From Neurospora intermedia (Eukaryota > Ascomycota > Sordariomycetes > Sordariales > Sordariaceae), in assembly GCA_037102815.1 (NCBI GenBank), contig BTPP01000004.1, positions 3,224,001 through 3,288,000 of the forward strand: 64,000 bases of DNA. Direction: 5' to 3'. A program made the translations under genes and the position numbers. Position 1 is the first letter of the stretch. Every line of letters starts with the position of its first letter. A model generated the notes under the pieces. It was given only the letters and a program-made list of their open reading frames with translations. It was not told the origin of the DNA and searched no databases. Shown here one piece after another: positions 48,703 through 59,170 of the stretch.

Positions 48703-50906
48703 ATGGTGACCACTTCTACCCTTCGGGGAGCCATTCTCTCAACCCTCCTCACCTCGGTCTCTCTCACCGCAGCAGCTAGCAGCAGCCCGCCATCTCCCAA
48801 CACCCTTGACTCCGATCTCACTGTCATTGTCAACAATGACCTCCAAGGTATACTCACCCTTCCTTTTGGGCCCAGACTCGACGCTGACAAAGTGCAGGCC
48901 CCTCCAGCCCGTCTGCCAACGCCTCCGTCCTCCTCCTTTCCAACTCACTTGCCTTCTCCCAAGCTTCCCAATCCTGTTCCTCCCTAGGCGAATCGCTCTA
49001 CTCTCCCGAGCTCATTTCCACATCAAGCATCAAGCCCAACCTCGATTACCTCATCTACCGCTCCAGAAGATCATCATCGCTCAGAACAACAACCCTCTGG
49101 ATCGCCCCTTCGCCCAAGAACCCGTCTGTGCCGAGGGTGATTGACCTTTCCCCTTCTGGCCGAATTTCCGTCTCCGAAGTGAGGAGTGGCAAGGGGCGGG
49201 TAGCGAAGTACCCGGTCCTGTGCACACAGACTGCGCCGTTTTCCAACAACCAAGCTCAAGACAAGAGTGAAAAGTGGCAGGTTGGTGTTGAAGGGGTGAA
49301 CGGCAATGAGAAGGTCATTGGATTCAGGGATAGGCTTTCTTTCCGGTTTCTGGGGTTGCGGTACGCCCCTAAGCCAGAGAGATTCACTTACTCTACCCTG
49401 TACCGGGGAGATGGTGGAAAGGAGAAGCAGAAGGAGGTGAGTGGGTTGGAGTACGGTAGCCAATGCGTCCAAGGCGGTGGAGGAGCGGGACAAAGTGAGG
49501 ACTGCCTGTTTCTGAATGTTTGGACTCCTTATCTTCCCGCAGCTGCCGATGGTGGGAAGAAAGAAAAGGGCAAGGACGGTGATAAGAAGAAGAAAAGGGA
49601 TTTGAGACCGGTAGCCGTTTGGATCCATGGTGGTGCCTTCACTAGTGGAACTTCTTCCGACTCAACCTTTGACGGCGGTAATATGGCTTCGCGAGGAGAC
49701 GTGGTGGTTGTTGCTATCAACTACCGCCTCTCCACCCTGGGCTTCCTTGCGCTCGCGGATGGAAAAACCAACGGCAACTATGGCCTCGGTGATCAGGTCA
49801 TCGCTCTGCAGTGGGTGCGCGAAAACATCGCCAAGTTCGGTGGTGACCCCGATCAAGTAACTATCTTCGGGCAATCTGCTGGCGCTGGCTCCGTTCGCGC
49901 GCTGCTGGCCAGCCCCAAGACCAAGGGCTTGTTTAAGGGTGCCATTCCGTTGAGCAACCTTGGTGGTATCAACTACGGTACCACCTACAGCCGGTACTAC
50001 ACCATCGCCGAGGAGACAGCCGTAGTCGGTAATGCCATCCTCGCTGCCACCAACTGCACCGACGTGGCCTGTCTGCGCCAGGTCCCTGCGGAGAAGCTTA
50101 CCTCAGGCACCGCAGCCCGCTACCTCGTCGTCGACGGCACCTACCTCGTCTCCCCGGAGCTCGACCTCTCCCGCACCGCCGGCCCCAGCGGCATCGACCT
50201 AATGATGGGCATCACCCACGATGACGGCGCCCCCTTCATCAGCTACCCGTCCACCACCAACCAAACCGCCTACCTGCTCTCCCAAGGCTTCTCTCCCTCC
50301 CTTGCCTCGCCATCCCTCTTCCCCATCCCGCCAAACCCCAACGGCACCCTTGCCCTCTTCAACTCCTCCTCCCGCCTCGCGACCGACGGCATGTTCCGTT
50401 GCATCGACCAAGCCACCGTGCAAGCCGGGTTGGCCAACAACCGCTTCTCGCGTGTTTTTTACTATGAGTTCGACCGGACTTATCAGACAGGCGGCTGGCC
50501 CAACCTGGACGTGTGCGAGCCTCCCAAGACAGCGTCGCACCCGTTCGGGGATCCGAGCAAGCCGTATCTGCGATGCCACTCGGGCGAGCTGTACTATGTC
50601 TTTGGCAACTTGGCCAGACAGGGGTTGCCCGTGCGGGACGAGAAGGATTTGCCGTTTGAACAGTTCGTGCTGGATAGCTTTGCGAGTTTCATCCGGACGG
50701 GAGATCCGAATCCCGAGAAGGGGTTCTTGAGAGCGAGGGGTTTTGAGAGTACGAGGACCGAGGTGCAGAGGGGTGAGTGGGTGGCTAGTAGCAGGAGAGC
50801 GGGCATCAAGTTGAAGGTGCTGGATTGGCCTAGCAGGCTGGAGAATGGGTGGAGGGAGGTGCAGCAGTGTAAAGGGATTGGGTTGGGAGTGGATTATTAC
50901 TTGTGA
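48703..50906 (+). CDS. Secreted type-B carboxylesterase/lipase (717 aa)
   Basis: Exons 48703-48847 and 48898-50906 join in frame across a 50-nt intron (donor GTATAC, branch GCTGAC, acceptor GTGCAG) to 717 aa. A hydrophobic N-terminus of about 25 residues ending Thr-Ala-Ala-Ala looks like a signal peptide. The type-B signature EDCLFLNVW is at 249-257, the oxyanion-hole HGGAF at 292-296, and the nucleophile elbow GQSAG puts the Ser at 375. The catalytic His lies in HSGEL at about 609. The acidic member is between them, and DDGAPF is a candidate. N-glycosylation sites (NCT, NQT, NGT, NSS) are present. The roughly 120-residue extension between the signal peptide and the esterase core is typical of a fungal subgroup. 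An insert rich in Lys/Asp/Gly (about 265-282) precedes the HGG strand. It hydrolyses esters outside the cell. The substrate is unknown. Confidence 0.93.
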
Positions 50907-52150
50907 GACAAGATGGTGAAGATGGTGGTGAAAGGTGCGAATGTAAATAGGCCAGGTGAATGAGTGTAAGTAGAGCACTCACCCATGGGATTGAATACAT
51001 ATATGAAGCATTTCATGAGCCTGTCAATCCGACTGAGCGGTCCTTTCAAAAAGCATGTGTTCAAGACCAAGATCATGATGCTGTTGATGTTGTCAGTGAA
51101 CCGTGATGGCCTCTACACTATCGCGCTGCGGCGTCCCATCATATCGCTATCTTCCAATCGCAGCTTCCTAGGTACATATGTACCTACTGTATTCAATTCG
51201 CCCACCCCACCAAGAATTTCACCCCGCCAGCTGCTCACCACCTGTCCCCACCGCAAACACCCCAAATCCCCAAGCCCTAGCCCCACTACCGTCAGACATT
51301 TCCACCCGTATAAAACCGCACACTGCTCCCCCTCCTTTACGTTTCCTTTTCTCTTTTTTTTTCTTCAGTGGCAAGGATGCTCTCTCTACACCGTCATGTG
51401 TTGGAGAGTGGCCTTGTTACTAACTACATTAATACTGGTGGCTCCGCATAGCGGCTTGCTGAGGGTTACTCTTGTACCATACTCCCGATGGGTCTTCCTC
51501 CGTTCCCGGCCTCCTAAAGTAATGCTTCTCCATCTCTTCCCTTTACACTAGTCGCGGACGTCGAACATTCTAGGTCCGTGATCGTGGGGTGGTTTCGACA
51601 TTTCTTTTTTTCTGAGAATCTGTTTTTCGCTGTGTTCGCTGCCTGAGGGGGGCGACGTGGAGAAGAAGTGAGGCTCTGCTTGTCATGGATAGATGAGCTT
51701 CGGGAACGGATAGATCGCGTTGCGCTCCCGGTCAGTTAGAAGTGTGTTGGTATGCGTTGTGTGCCAAATCGCGCTCGCGGTCATTATCAGTTGTGTTTGC
51801 CCAGATGTTGCTTTGCAAGAAGGACTACACCTTGGTTTTGGAAAGACGCAAACTGCAAATATGACAATGTCGATTCGAGATTCGAGTTGACGGCCGTCCA
51901 TCTTTCTCGTTCTCACCCAACCTGAAGGTCGTGAAAGCACCGTGTCGCTGTTCGCGACATTCCCGGGCCTCGTTGTTTGACATTAGACTGTCAGATGCCA
52001 ACATATTGGTACATTGCAAGGTGTTGAATATGCCACTGCCATTACACACAACCACCTAGTCAAACGAGCACTAATGAAGGCGCCTCTCCAAGAAAAGTTA
52101 AGGGTCTATGTATGCAAAAGCCATCTATCTATATATATCAACTCACCACT
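50907..52150. other. Intergenic, convergent 3' regions
   Basis: This lies between the esterase stop and the stop of the minus-strand NADH pyrophosphatase gene. I see no gene or repeat that can be supported. Confidence 0.45.
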
Positions 52151-53523
52151 TCAGATCTTCGACATAGTCCACCACCCTTCCACCACGGCTTTGACCAACC
52201 GGTTCGCAATAGCCGTCTGCGGTGGCAACCTCAACGCACCCTCTACATATCCCGCCGGCGCCGCTTCTCCCAGAGCACTCGTCCCATTGAGCAACGCCTC
52301 CTTGACCTCCTCAAAGGGGAACCACTTGGCATCCTCCAGTTCCGCATCGTGCCCCAAGAAGATCTTCTCTCCATCGCCCGGCAGCGCCTGGCCAATAGCT
52401 CCAATCATCAAGCTAGCCGGGAACGGCCACGGCTGCGAGCTATGCAGCACCACCCGTCCAACCTTGACACCGCTTTCCTCATGGACCTCACGGCGGACCG
52501 CCTCCTCGATTGACTCACCCGGCTCCTGGAACCCGGCGAGGGTGCTGTACCAATACTGAGGCCAGCGCCGGTTGCGCCCCAGCAAAACCTTGGTGCCATC
52601 AGCGTTGATGATGGCCATGATCACGGTCGGGTCGGTTCGCGGGAAGGACAGGTTCGAGACGGTGCCTCGGGTGGCACAGGGAGCGCGGTCCTTGCCCTTG
52701 TCCGTCGGGGGACACACGCGCTTGGTGCCGGCGTGGACGGAGATGGTGCGCTGGCCGCATTGGGCGCAGAAGGGGTTGCGGGCGTTCCAGTCAACCACGG
52801 CGCGAGCTTGGCCGTACATGGCAGCTGTTTCCTCCCAATCAGTATTCACGCCCCCTTTCAAAAATAAGAAGTCCTATTAGGACTTATGACCGTAGGATCA
52901 AACTCACCATGTCCAGCCTCCAACGCCATCCCCCTAGCACTAGCGCCCAAAAACGCATGTCCCTTCTCCTCCTCCATCTTCTTGATCAACTTTTCCGCCT
53001 TTGCCTTTGCCTCCTCTCCATCGCCTTCACGCGGCGTAACGTCAACAGCAAAATACGGCGCCCCCCTGAACTCCTTCCACACAAACACATCTCCCTCCCC
53101 CTCCTGCCCCTGCGGCTGCTTCTTCTCATCCACAAGATCCACGCCCAAAAACACCACCATCCTCTCACCTTTGCCTGCCGCCTTCTCACTATCATACCCA
53201 CCCACAACTTCCTCCTCACTCCTAAACACCTCGTCCGCGCTACCCAACAACTCCCTCACATCTTCCGGTCCCGCGAACGCCAACCTCGCGTCATTCTGCT
53301 TACTCTCCACCATCGGCCCCAAGTTGTTCATCAACAGGAACCGGGCCGAGGCATGAGAAAAGGCGGCCCTCAAAAAGAGGTGGTCGGAGCGCAACCACGA
53401 GAGTCGGTTCAAGGGGGAGCCCGAGAAGTAGTTGGCGGTTTCGGGACCGAACTTGCGCGTGAGGGCCGAGGCGCCAGACTCCTGGGAGAGGTAGGAGAGC
53501 GTGGGGAGGGCTGGTGGAGGCAT
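52151..53523 (-). CDS. NPY1: NADH pyrophosphatase (Nudix), probably peroxisomal
   Basis: Exons 53523-52908 and 52824-52151 (minus strand) join across an 83-nt intron to 429 aa starting MPPPALPTLSY. The protein hydrolyses NAD(H) to NMN(H) and AMP. A four-cysteine zinc ribbon begins NPFCAQC (Cys225, Cys228, then Cys243 and Cys255). The Nudix box, G-x5-E-x7-REVHEESGV, is at 303-325. The NADH-specific signature SQPWPFPAS is at 335-343. The last three residues are SKI, a variant PTS1, matching the peroxisomal location of yeast Npy1. An in-frame ATG at 53754 would add 77 residues that are Thr/Pro/Gln-rich with an Arg/Ser-rich start. This could be a mitochondrial presequence isoform or just leader. 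I chose the inner ATG because it precedes the conserved fold. Confidence 0.92.
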
Positions 53524-54470
53524 ATTAGGTAGTTCTTGTTGTTGTTGTAGTTGGTGAGTGGGTAGTGGTGGTTTAGTAGTAGGGGGATTGGTGTTTGAAA
53601 GTTTTGTTATTGTCGTGGTGGTGATGGTTGCGTTGGGTTGGGTGTGTAGTAATGCCCGATGATTTGACAGAATGGCGGAGGTATACCGAGGTAAGCGGTG
53701 CAGGTGGTTAGGCAAGTTTCCGACCCTGCTGCAGAAGCAAGATGAGATGAACATGAACGGGCGGTGGTTTTACAACGGAGATGTTTGAGCAATTGGTTTT
53801 TATGTTCTTTTCTTTTCTTTTTTTCCCCTCGATCTAGCGGAAGAAATAGCCTACGGCATAAGAGGCAAAAGACGATTGATTCGTCATCAACAACGACCGA
53901 GTCGCGATTGACGGCCCATAACCTAATGCAATGCCGGATTTCCAGTCCCTCGGGCGGGGCGGGGGCACAGCGGGGCAAAACTTCAAAACTCGCGCCAGCC
54001 GAAACAGCGATCCGGAGCTGGTGTTGTGGACGTGGTCCTGTTGATGAGTAATTCATCCTTTGTCACCGCTATGTAACAACATGCGATCCTTGACAACATC
54101 ATTTCCTCCAGGATGAATGGCTCCGAACCGAATCAGTTCCCGGGGTATCGTAGAACTTGCTGTCTCTTGACTCGGAACGCTGCCACAAATGCGCGGCTGA
54201 CATTCCCGTCCAACGCAGTCATACAAGTCATTAGAAATTCACATGGCATGAGCAAGAAAGGGAAACAGATATGGATCGCAATTCCTTTAGATTTGAACCC
54301 TTCAGAACTACGGAGCTCCTCATGTAGACCGTCTAACAGCGACACCCATCATGCCTCGCGGCTGCCCAATAACAGAAACCAGTATGACCTAATCAAAGGC
54401 TGACTAGTATCTGTACCCCAACAAACGAGAGCAAGGAAGTAATCGCTGCCTTAACAGACCATGACTACAT
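53524..54470. other. Intergenic upstream of NADH pyrophosphatase gene
   Basis: This holds the promoter of the Nudix gene and the 3' UTR of the L10a gene. The part 53524-53754 is open in the Nudix frame and may be coding from an alternative ATG at 53754. I see nothing else. Confidence 0.5.
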
Positions 54471-55284
54471 TTAGTAGAGGCGCTTGGGGGGAGACATGGT
54501 AGCCTTGATGGTAAGGCTACCAACGTTCTGCCAGCCCTTCTTGAGGAGGGAGACGAGGTAGTTGATGGCCAACATGATGTTACCAACAAGCTGCTCCTGG
54601 GTCATGCCAACGTTGCCGACGGCGACACCCATGCAGAGAACCTTCTTGAGCTGGAACTTGATGGTGGACTTGACCTCGTTGAGCTTGCCGGTAAGGTCGT
54701 CGGAGTGGGAGACGGGGGTGGGGAACTTGCCAGCTGTAGTAGGGGTCATTTCGTTAGCATTCTGCTTCTGGTCAAGTTGAAGGGGAGGAGCCGACAAAAA
54801 CATACCCTTGGAAAGACCGGGACCGAGCAGACGGGGGATCTGCTTGATAAGGGCCTCGGAGGCGACGAAGGCATCGTACTTGCGAGCAAGCTTCTTGATG
54901 AGCTTCTTGTTCTTGTTGAGCTTCTTGAGATCGTCGACGGACATGGCGTCAACACCGCCGTGCTTGGCACGGTCGATATCGTGCTGGTCACCGAGAATGC
55001 AGATGCTCATGTTGGGGCGGGGGATGCTGGGCAGGCGGATGGTGCCAGAGAAACGCTTGTCACGCTGGGGGTCATAGTTCTTGAGGCCGATCTGGAGCTC
55101 GACGGTCTCGAGGAAGTTGCGCTTCTTGGTCTCGTTAGAGTACTCAAGAAGGTCAGTAACGTGCTGACGCACAGCGGCTGTCAAGAGTCAAAAAAATCAG
55201 CGATTTTGTCATTTTGGTGTCTTCATCTTGAGAAAAGACGATTCCCGGCGATTGCGAAAACGTACCGACGGAAATCTTGGACAT
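54471..55284 (-). CDS. rpl10a: 60S ribosomal protein L10a (uL1)
   Basis: Exons 55284-55266, 55177-54806 and 54733-54471 (minus strand) join in frame to 217 aa, exactly the usual eukaryotic length. The sequence begins MSKISVAAVRQHV. The first exon is only 19 nt, typical of fungal ribosomal protein genes with an early intron. Introns are 88 and 72 nt. Recognisable family stretches include [35 protein letters not shown] and [12 protein letters not shown]. The protein forms the L1 stalk of the large subunit beside the E-site tRNA. All parts look intact, and strong constitutive expression is expected. Confidence 0.97.
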
Positions 55285-55850
55285 CTTGGCCGTCTTCCTG
55301 TAGAATTTCTTCTATAGGTATGCTATGTTGCGTCTGTCGACTTGAGCGAAGGGATCAGGAAAGGATTTTGTTTGCCAGTGGATGGTGGATTTTTGTGTCT
55401 TGTGCGGAGTCAGCTGCCAGTAATCTGCGCTAAGCCTAATTTGTTCCACTGGCTGGCCGGCAAGATAGGTGGTCTGTGCACTTTGCCATCGTCAATGCCG
55501 TCACCCCATCTGTGGCCCCTGAATTCACTTGTCATATCATCACCAAGTTGCACAGCGGAACGGGTTCACGAAAGCATAGATGGGTAGCAGGTTATACGAT
55601 AACTCCCTTGCTTGGTCATTTGCGACCATCCGGCGCGTAACAGCCAGCTACACGAGCACATACTCATTAACAGTACAAGTAGACATTTACTTCGCTTGAC
55701 TTTCGTAGAACCGACAAACTCCACCCTTTGATACATCGTGTTCTCCCACCCATACCCATTGAAAGCGTCCATATAAATCCGTCCCTTCTCTTGCTGAAGC
55801 CATGCTTTTCCGGTAGGGCATATTGCATTAAATTCATCCCTATACATCAT
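55285..55850. other. Promoter region of L10a gene
   Basis: 566 nt lie between the L10a start and the stop of the upstream minus-strand gene. It contains the L10a promoter and the 3' UTR of the Yap1-binding protein gene. I could not assign specific sites. Confidence 0.5.
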
Positions 55851-57907
55851 CTACTTCTCAACAGCAAAGCCCTCGGCCGCCTCCAACCGACTTAGACGCT
55901 CGCTCAATACATCCAAGTCGAACTGCAATGACCCCAATTCTTGGCCCTCAATCTCGCCGCTGTCCACGGCCTTCTTCACCTTTGCTACCGCATCATGAAG
56001 CGGCGCGAACCAGCGCTCCTTGACCGTCGCATCCAAGTTCGGAGGCAGCACCCTCCTCCATTTGTCTGCCGAACTCCACAAGAACAAACCAAAGTTCACA
56101 GCCTGGAGGAAAAAGGGGGCATTGGTGCCCAACTCATTCACCAGCTTCTGGAGATCCAGTTCTTTGAGGAAGCCCATGTTGGGAAATACTACGTACTGGA
56201 CCGTCTCAAGCGCCTGAGGACCAGCGAAGACGTTCATGTTTGTTCCAGCCCTCGATCTCGTGCCAGGTGTCGCGGTGCCCGGCTGCAGGGTTGGTGATGG
56301 GAGGGGAGCCTGGTTGTTTGGAGCCGCAAGATTTTGAGGGGCTGCTTGCGCATTGGGAGCGGCAGCGATAAGTTCCTCGCGGAGCCATGTGACTGCGCAC
56401 GCCTTGAGCGATGCGTAGTCGCAGTTTTCGAGAAGATCGTACAGAATCTTCAGACGGTCGTCGTCGGCTGGGTCGGCGTGAAGAACCAGCCCGGCAAGAC
56501 AGCTCGCGGCATTGCGCACGTGTAGTTGCGGGTGGAAGACAGCAATGAGTGTTACAAAAAGGATGTAGCGCATGTAGTCCGAGGTTGCTTCGTCAGGGTT
56601 CGTCGTTTGGTTGGCGAGCGGCGCCTTGGGAATCGCTGAAATAAGACCCTTGTCGTGAAGCCAAAGGCCGATGGTGACCAGGGCTTGCACCGTTCCCGGC
56701 GCTTTTCGAATCTGATCCTCAGCGTCATCTTGAAGGAACTTCTCGAGCATGGCCAAATGGTCGGGGAAGATGTGCATATCGGGTACCGGGTGGTCGGAGT
56801 CGAACACGGTTGTCGAGAACACCCAGTATGCCAAAAGGATAACGCATCCACCCGTCGACAAGCCAATGTCTTCCGGCTTGGCTATGTCTTCTGTTTTGGA
56901 TAGGGGATCGGTTTGGAGAGGGCCCTCGGTGACTTGGCTAAGGAAGGTTTTGTTGCAAGACGACAAACCGAGATCGGCGATCAATGCCTGTGGTGTTCTT
57001 GGGTCAGCGCACTCGGCGACATTTCATTCACAGGGACACAAAGTCAACATACCACCAACTGTCCAACAGCGCCATCCTTCTCCGACAGCTCCTTCTCTTC
57101 ACGGAATCTCGCCATGAGGGTCTTGCGCCCAGGGACAATCTTCTCCGGGTTGTGGAACTCCAACAGCCTTGGTGCCCACGCCACATCGTTCTTGTTGACG
57201 AAGGACTCAAGAATGCATGTCGCGAAGCTTAAGAGCAACCTTTCCTGTATCGCAGTCTCTGTGGGATGCTCAGTTTCCTTATCTGCCTCGGGATCGGGGG
57301 CATTCTTAGTGGCATCCCCATGCTGATCTGGATTTGCGACGTTGACGCTCGACTTGCGGGTGGGGAGAGGTGGCCTCTTGTTACCGGCTAAGCTACGAAC
57401 GAGGTTGATGACGGCCGCGGTCATCTCATGGTTGGGCCGGTACGTGTTGTAGATGGTCTGTAGGGATGTTGCGAGAAATCGGCTCGGATATTTCGTCTTG
57501 ATGCGCTTATGTAGGATGGACAGCATGTTGACTAGGGTGATGAACTTTTGCTTGAACGGCACCGACTTCTCGCCGTTGGTCTCCCCTGCCTCACTTTCGT
57601 CGTCGCTCTGATAGCCGTCATCCTGGCTGAGGAGTTCGAGGGTCTCGAGGACCTTGAGAATAACTTCACGGGGGTTGCCCAGTCGCGCAATCGTCTCCAA
57701 GCACTCGTCGGAGCCGGGAAGGTTGACTAGGTTATAGACCAGATCCCAACCGATTTCCTGAGTGAGCTCTGCATCTTGGAGAACTTCATTGAGGGTTGGC
57801 AGGACGGCCGGGGAGAGGTTCGTCTCGACAATGGTAAGATATGTGAAGCGGTCAGTGGCAGGGGGTCTGGCCTCTTTGATGGCCGCGATGGCCTTTTCGG
57901 AATCCAT
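55851..57907 (-). CDS. Yap1-binding protein family (Ybp1/Ybp2, DUF1760), 663 aa
   Basis: Exons 57907-57053 and 56987-55851 (minus strand) join across a 65-nt intron (GTATGT..CACAG) to 663 aa starting MDSEKAIAAI. The protein is almost all alpha-helical, with leucine-rich helices like a HEAT/ARM-type solenoid, and has an acidic linker (QDDGYQSDDESEAGE) near residues 95-110. The overall pattern and length match the fungal Ybp1/Ybp2 (DUF1760) family. In yeast, Ybp1 assists peroxide activation of the Yap1 transcription factor and Ybp2 acts at the kinetochore. Which of these roles applies here cannot be told from sequence. A Pro/Ala/Gln-rich low-complexity loop occurs near residues 500-530. There is no signal peptide or membrane segment. 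The gene sits head-to-tail with L10a. Confidence 0.82.
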
Positions 57908-58580
57908 TGTTGCTGCCTAAGGGGGAGTATTGTCGTAGTTGTGGGATGTTTGTTGTTGTGGTGATGGTATGGAATCGGTGTTGGGTACCAGTCAGTGATG
58001 TCGTGTCGCAAACGAGTGGTGGGCAGGGCGCGCGAAAGAATGTTGAGATTTCGTTGTTGGGCAATGACGGGTGGGAGCTCTTGCGTGATCCAAATTGTTG
58101 TGTTTCAATCGTCGATGGTGGTTCTTGTGAGGCTGTGCTGAAAGTCTAGTTCTACCTCTAGCGGTTCCTTGTTTGGCAGAATGGAGGAAAGGAGGATTGA
58201 CATCAAGGTGCAGCACCACAAGCGAACAAGCTCGATGTTACCCCGCACTCCACCCTGTCGCCAAGCTGGGGACGGAGACTAGTAGCTCTGGGCGCCTGTT
58301 TTTGCTATGCAGACTATGTCACTAGCTGCCCTACACCGGGGATGGGTGGGTCTGGAACCTGAGGTTGATGGAAGTGGAAGCTGTGGTTTTTTCTCAACGG
58401 TCTGGAGCACTCTGAGAAGACTTTGAGAAGGTGTTCATGATCAGCAACCCGATGGCATTCGAGGCAGATTTTATTTGACATTTTTTTTTTTTTTTTTCCT
58501 TCCGTCAAGAGCCGGATGACCGGGTGGTTATGGATACCTCGCGTGTGGCCTGAAACGATCCACTGATGACGTCCTGTTAG
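57908..58580. other. Intergenic upstream of the Ybp-type gene
   Basis: This holds the promoter region of the minus-strand gene. A T run lies at about 58482-58498. I see no gene in it. Confidence 0.45.
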
Positions 58581-58582
58581 TA

Positions 58583-58923
58583 CAGGAATGTCCCTAGTAT
58601 CTACAACCCCCTCCTTCTGCAAGAACGCCGTTATATGCAAGAAATTTCCCGCCCGAATTGTTTTCCCATATTAAAGCTGCAAACTGCAAATTGCAAGGCC
58701 CCAAAGCCAGATTTGCAGGTACAGGGGTGTCTTTTTGCTGGGACAGAACATCTTTGACCCCTGGACCAGGCGGCTTACTCCACTTTTTGGAGAGCCAGCT
58801 CGCAATTCTATTAGACAACGGCTTCAAAAGGGTCTGTGCGCTCACCCCCCCTTCTGCAAGATCCCCATTAAATGCAAGAGAATTGGCTGCCCGGATTCCT
58901 TGTAGATACTAGGGACATTCCTG
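58583..58923. mobile_element. MITE with 24-bp TIRs, TA target duplication and direct sub-terminal repeats
   Basis: A 341-bp element is bounded by perfect inverted repeats beginning CAGGAATGTCCCTAGTATCT (58583-58606 and 58900-58923). It is flanked by TA at 58581-58582 and 58924-58925. Next to each TIR lies a copy of a roughly 53-bp sequence (58607-58660 and 58845-58898) sharing CTTCTGCAAGA and ATGCAAGA. These two copies are in direct, not inverted, orientation. The centre has no supported gene. Its TIRs differ from those of the element at 676-1300, so this is a second TA-inserting family. Confidence 0.85.
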
Positions 58924-59170
58924 TACCGCCTTCCCTGCTGTGTTCAGGTACCTGAGAATTGGGGCCCAGAACCTTGAGTGCCAAAGACTGAACTGAACCA
59001 TCAGAGGCACCATTCAACAGAAGAGCCAACCAACCATCATCAAACAAATATTCTAGAGCCTTTCCAACGGCTTTGGTTTCATATATCAACAGATCTTGAA
59101 ACATGTGAAAATGAAAAAGGTTCACCAACTTTCCTCATCTCCCTCCCCAAAACCTTCGCTCTTGTTTCGA

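Noticed and set aside
50199-50978. 259-residue minus-strand frame
   Set aside because: Lies antisense inside the carboxylesterase and arises from its GC-rich third positions.
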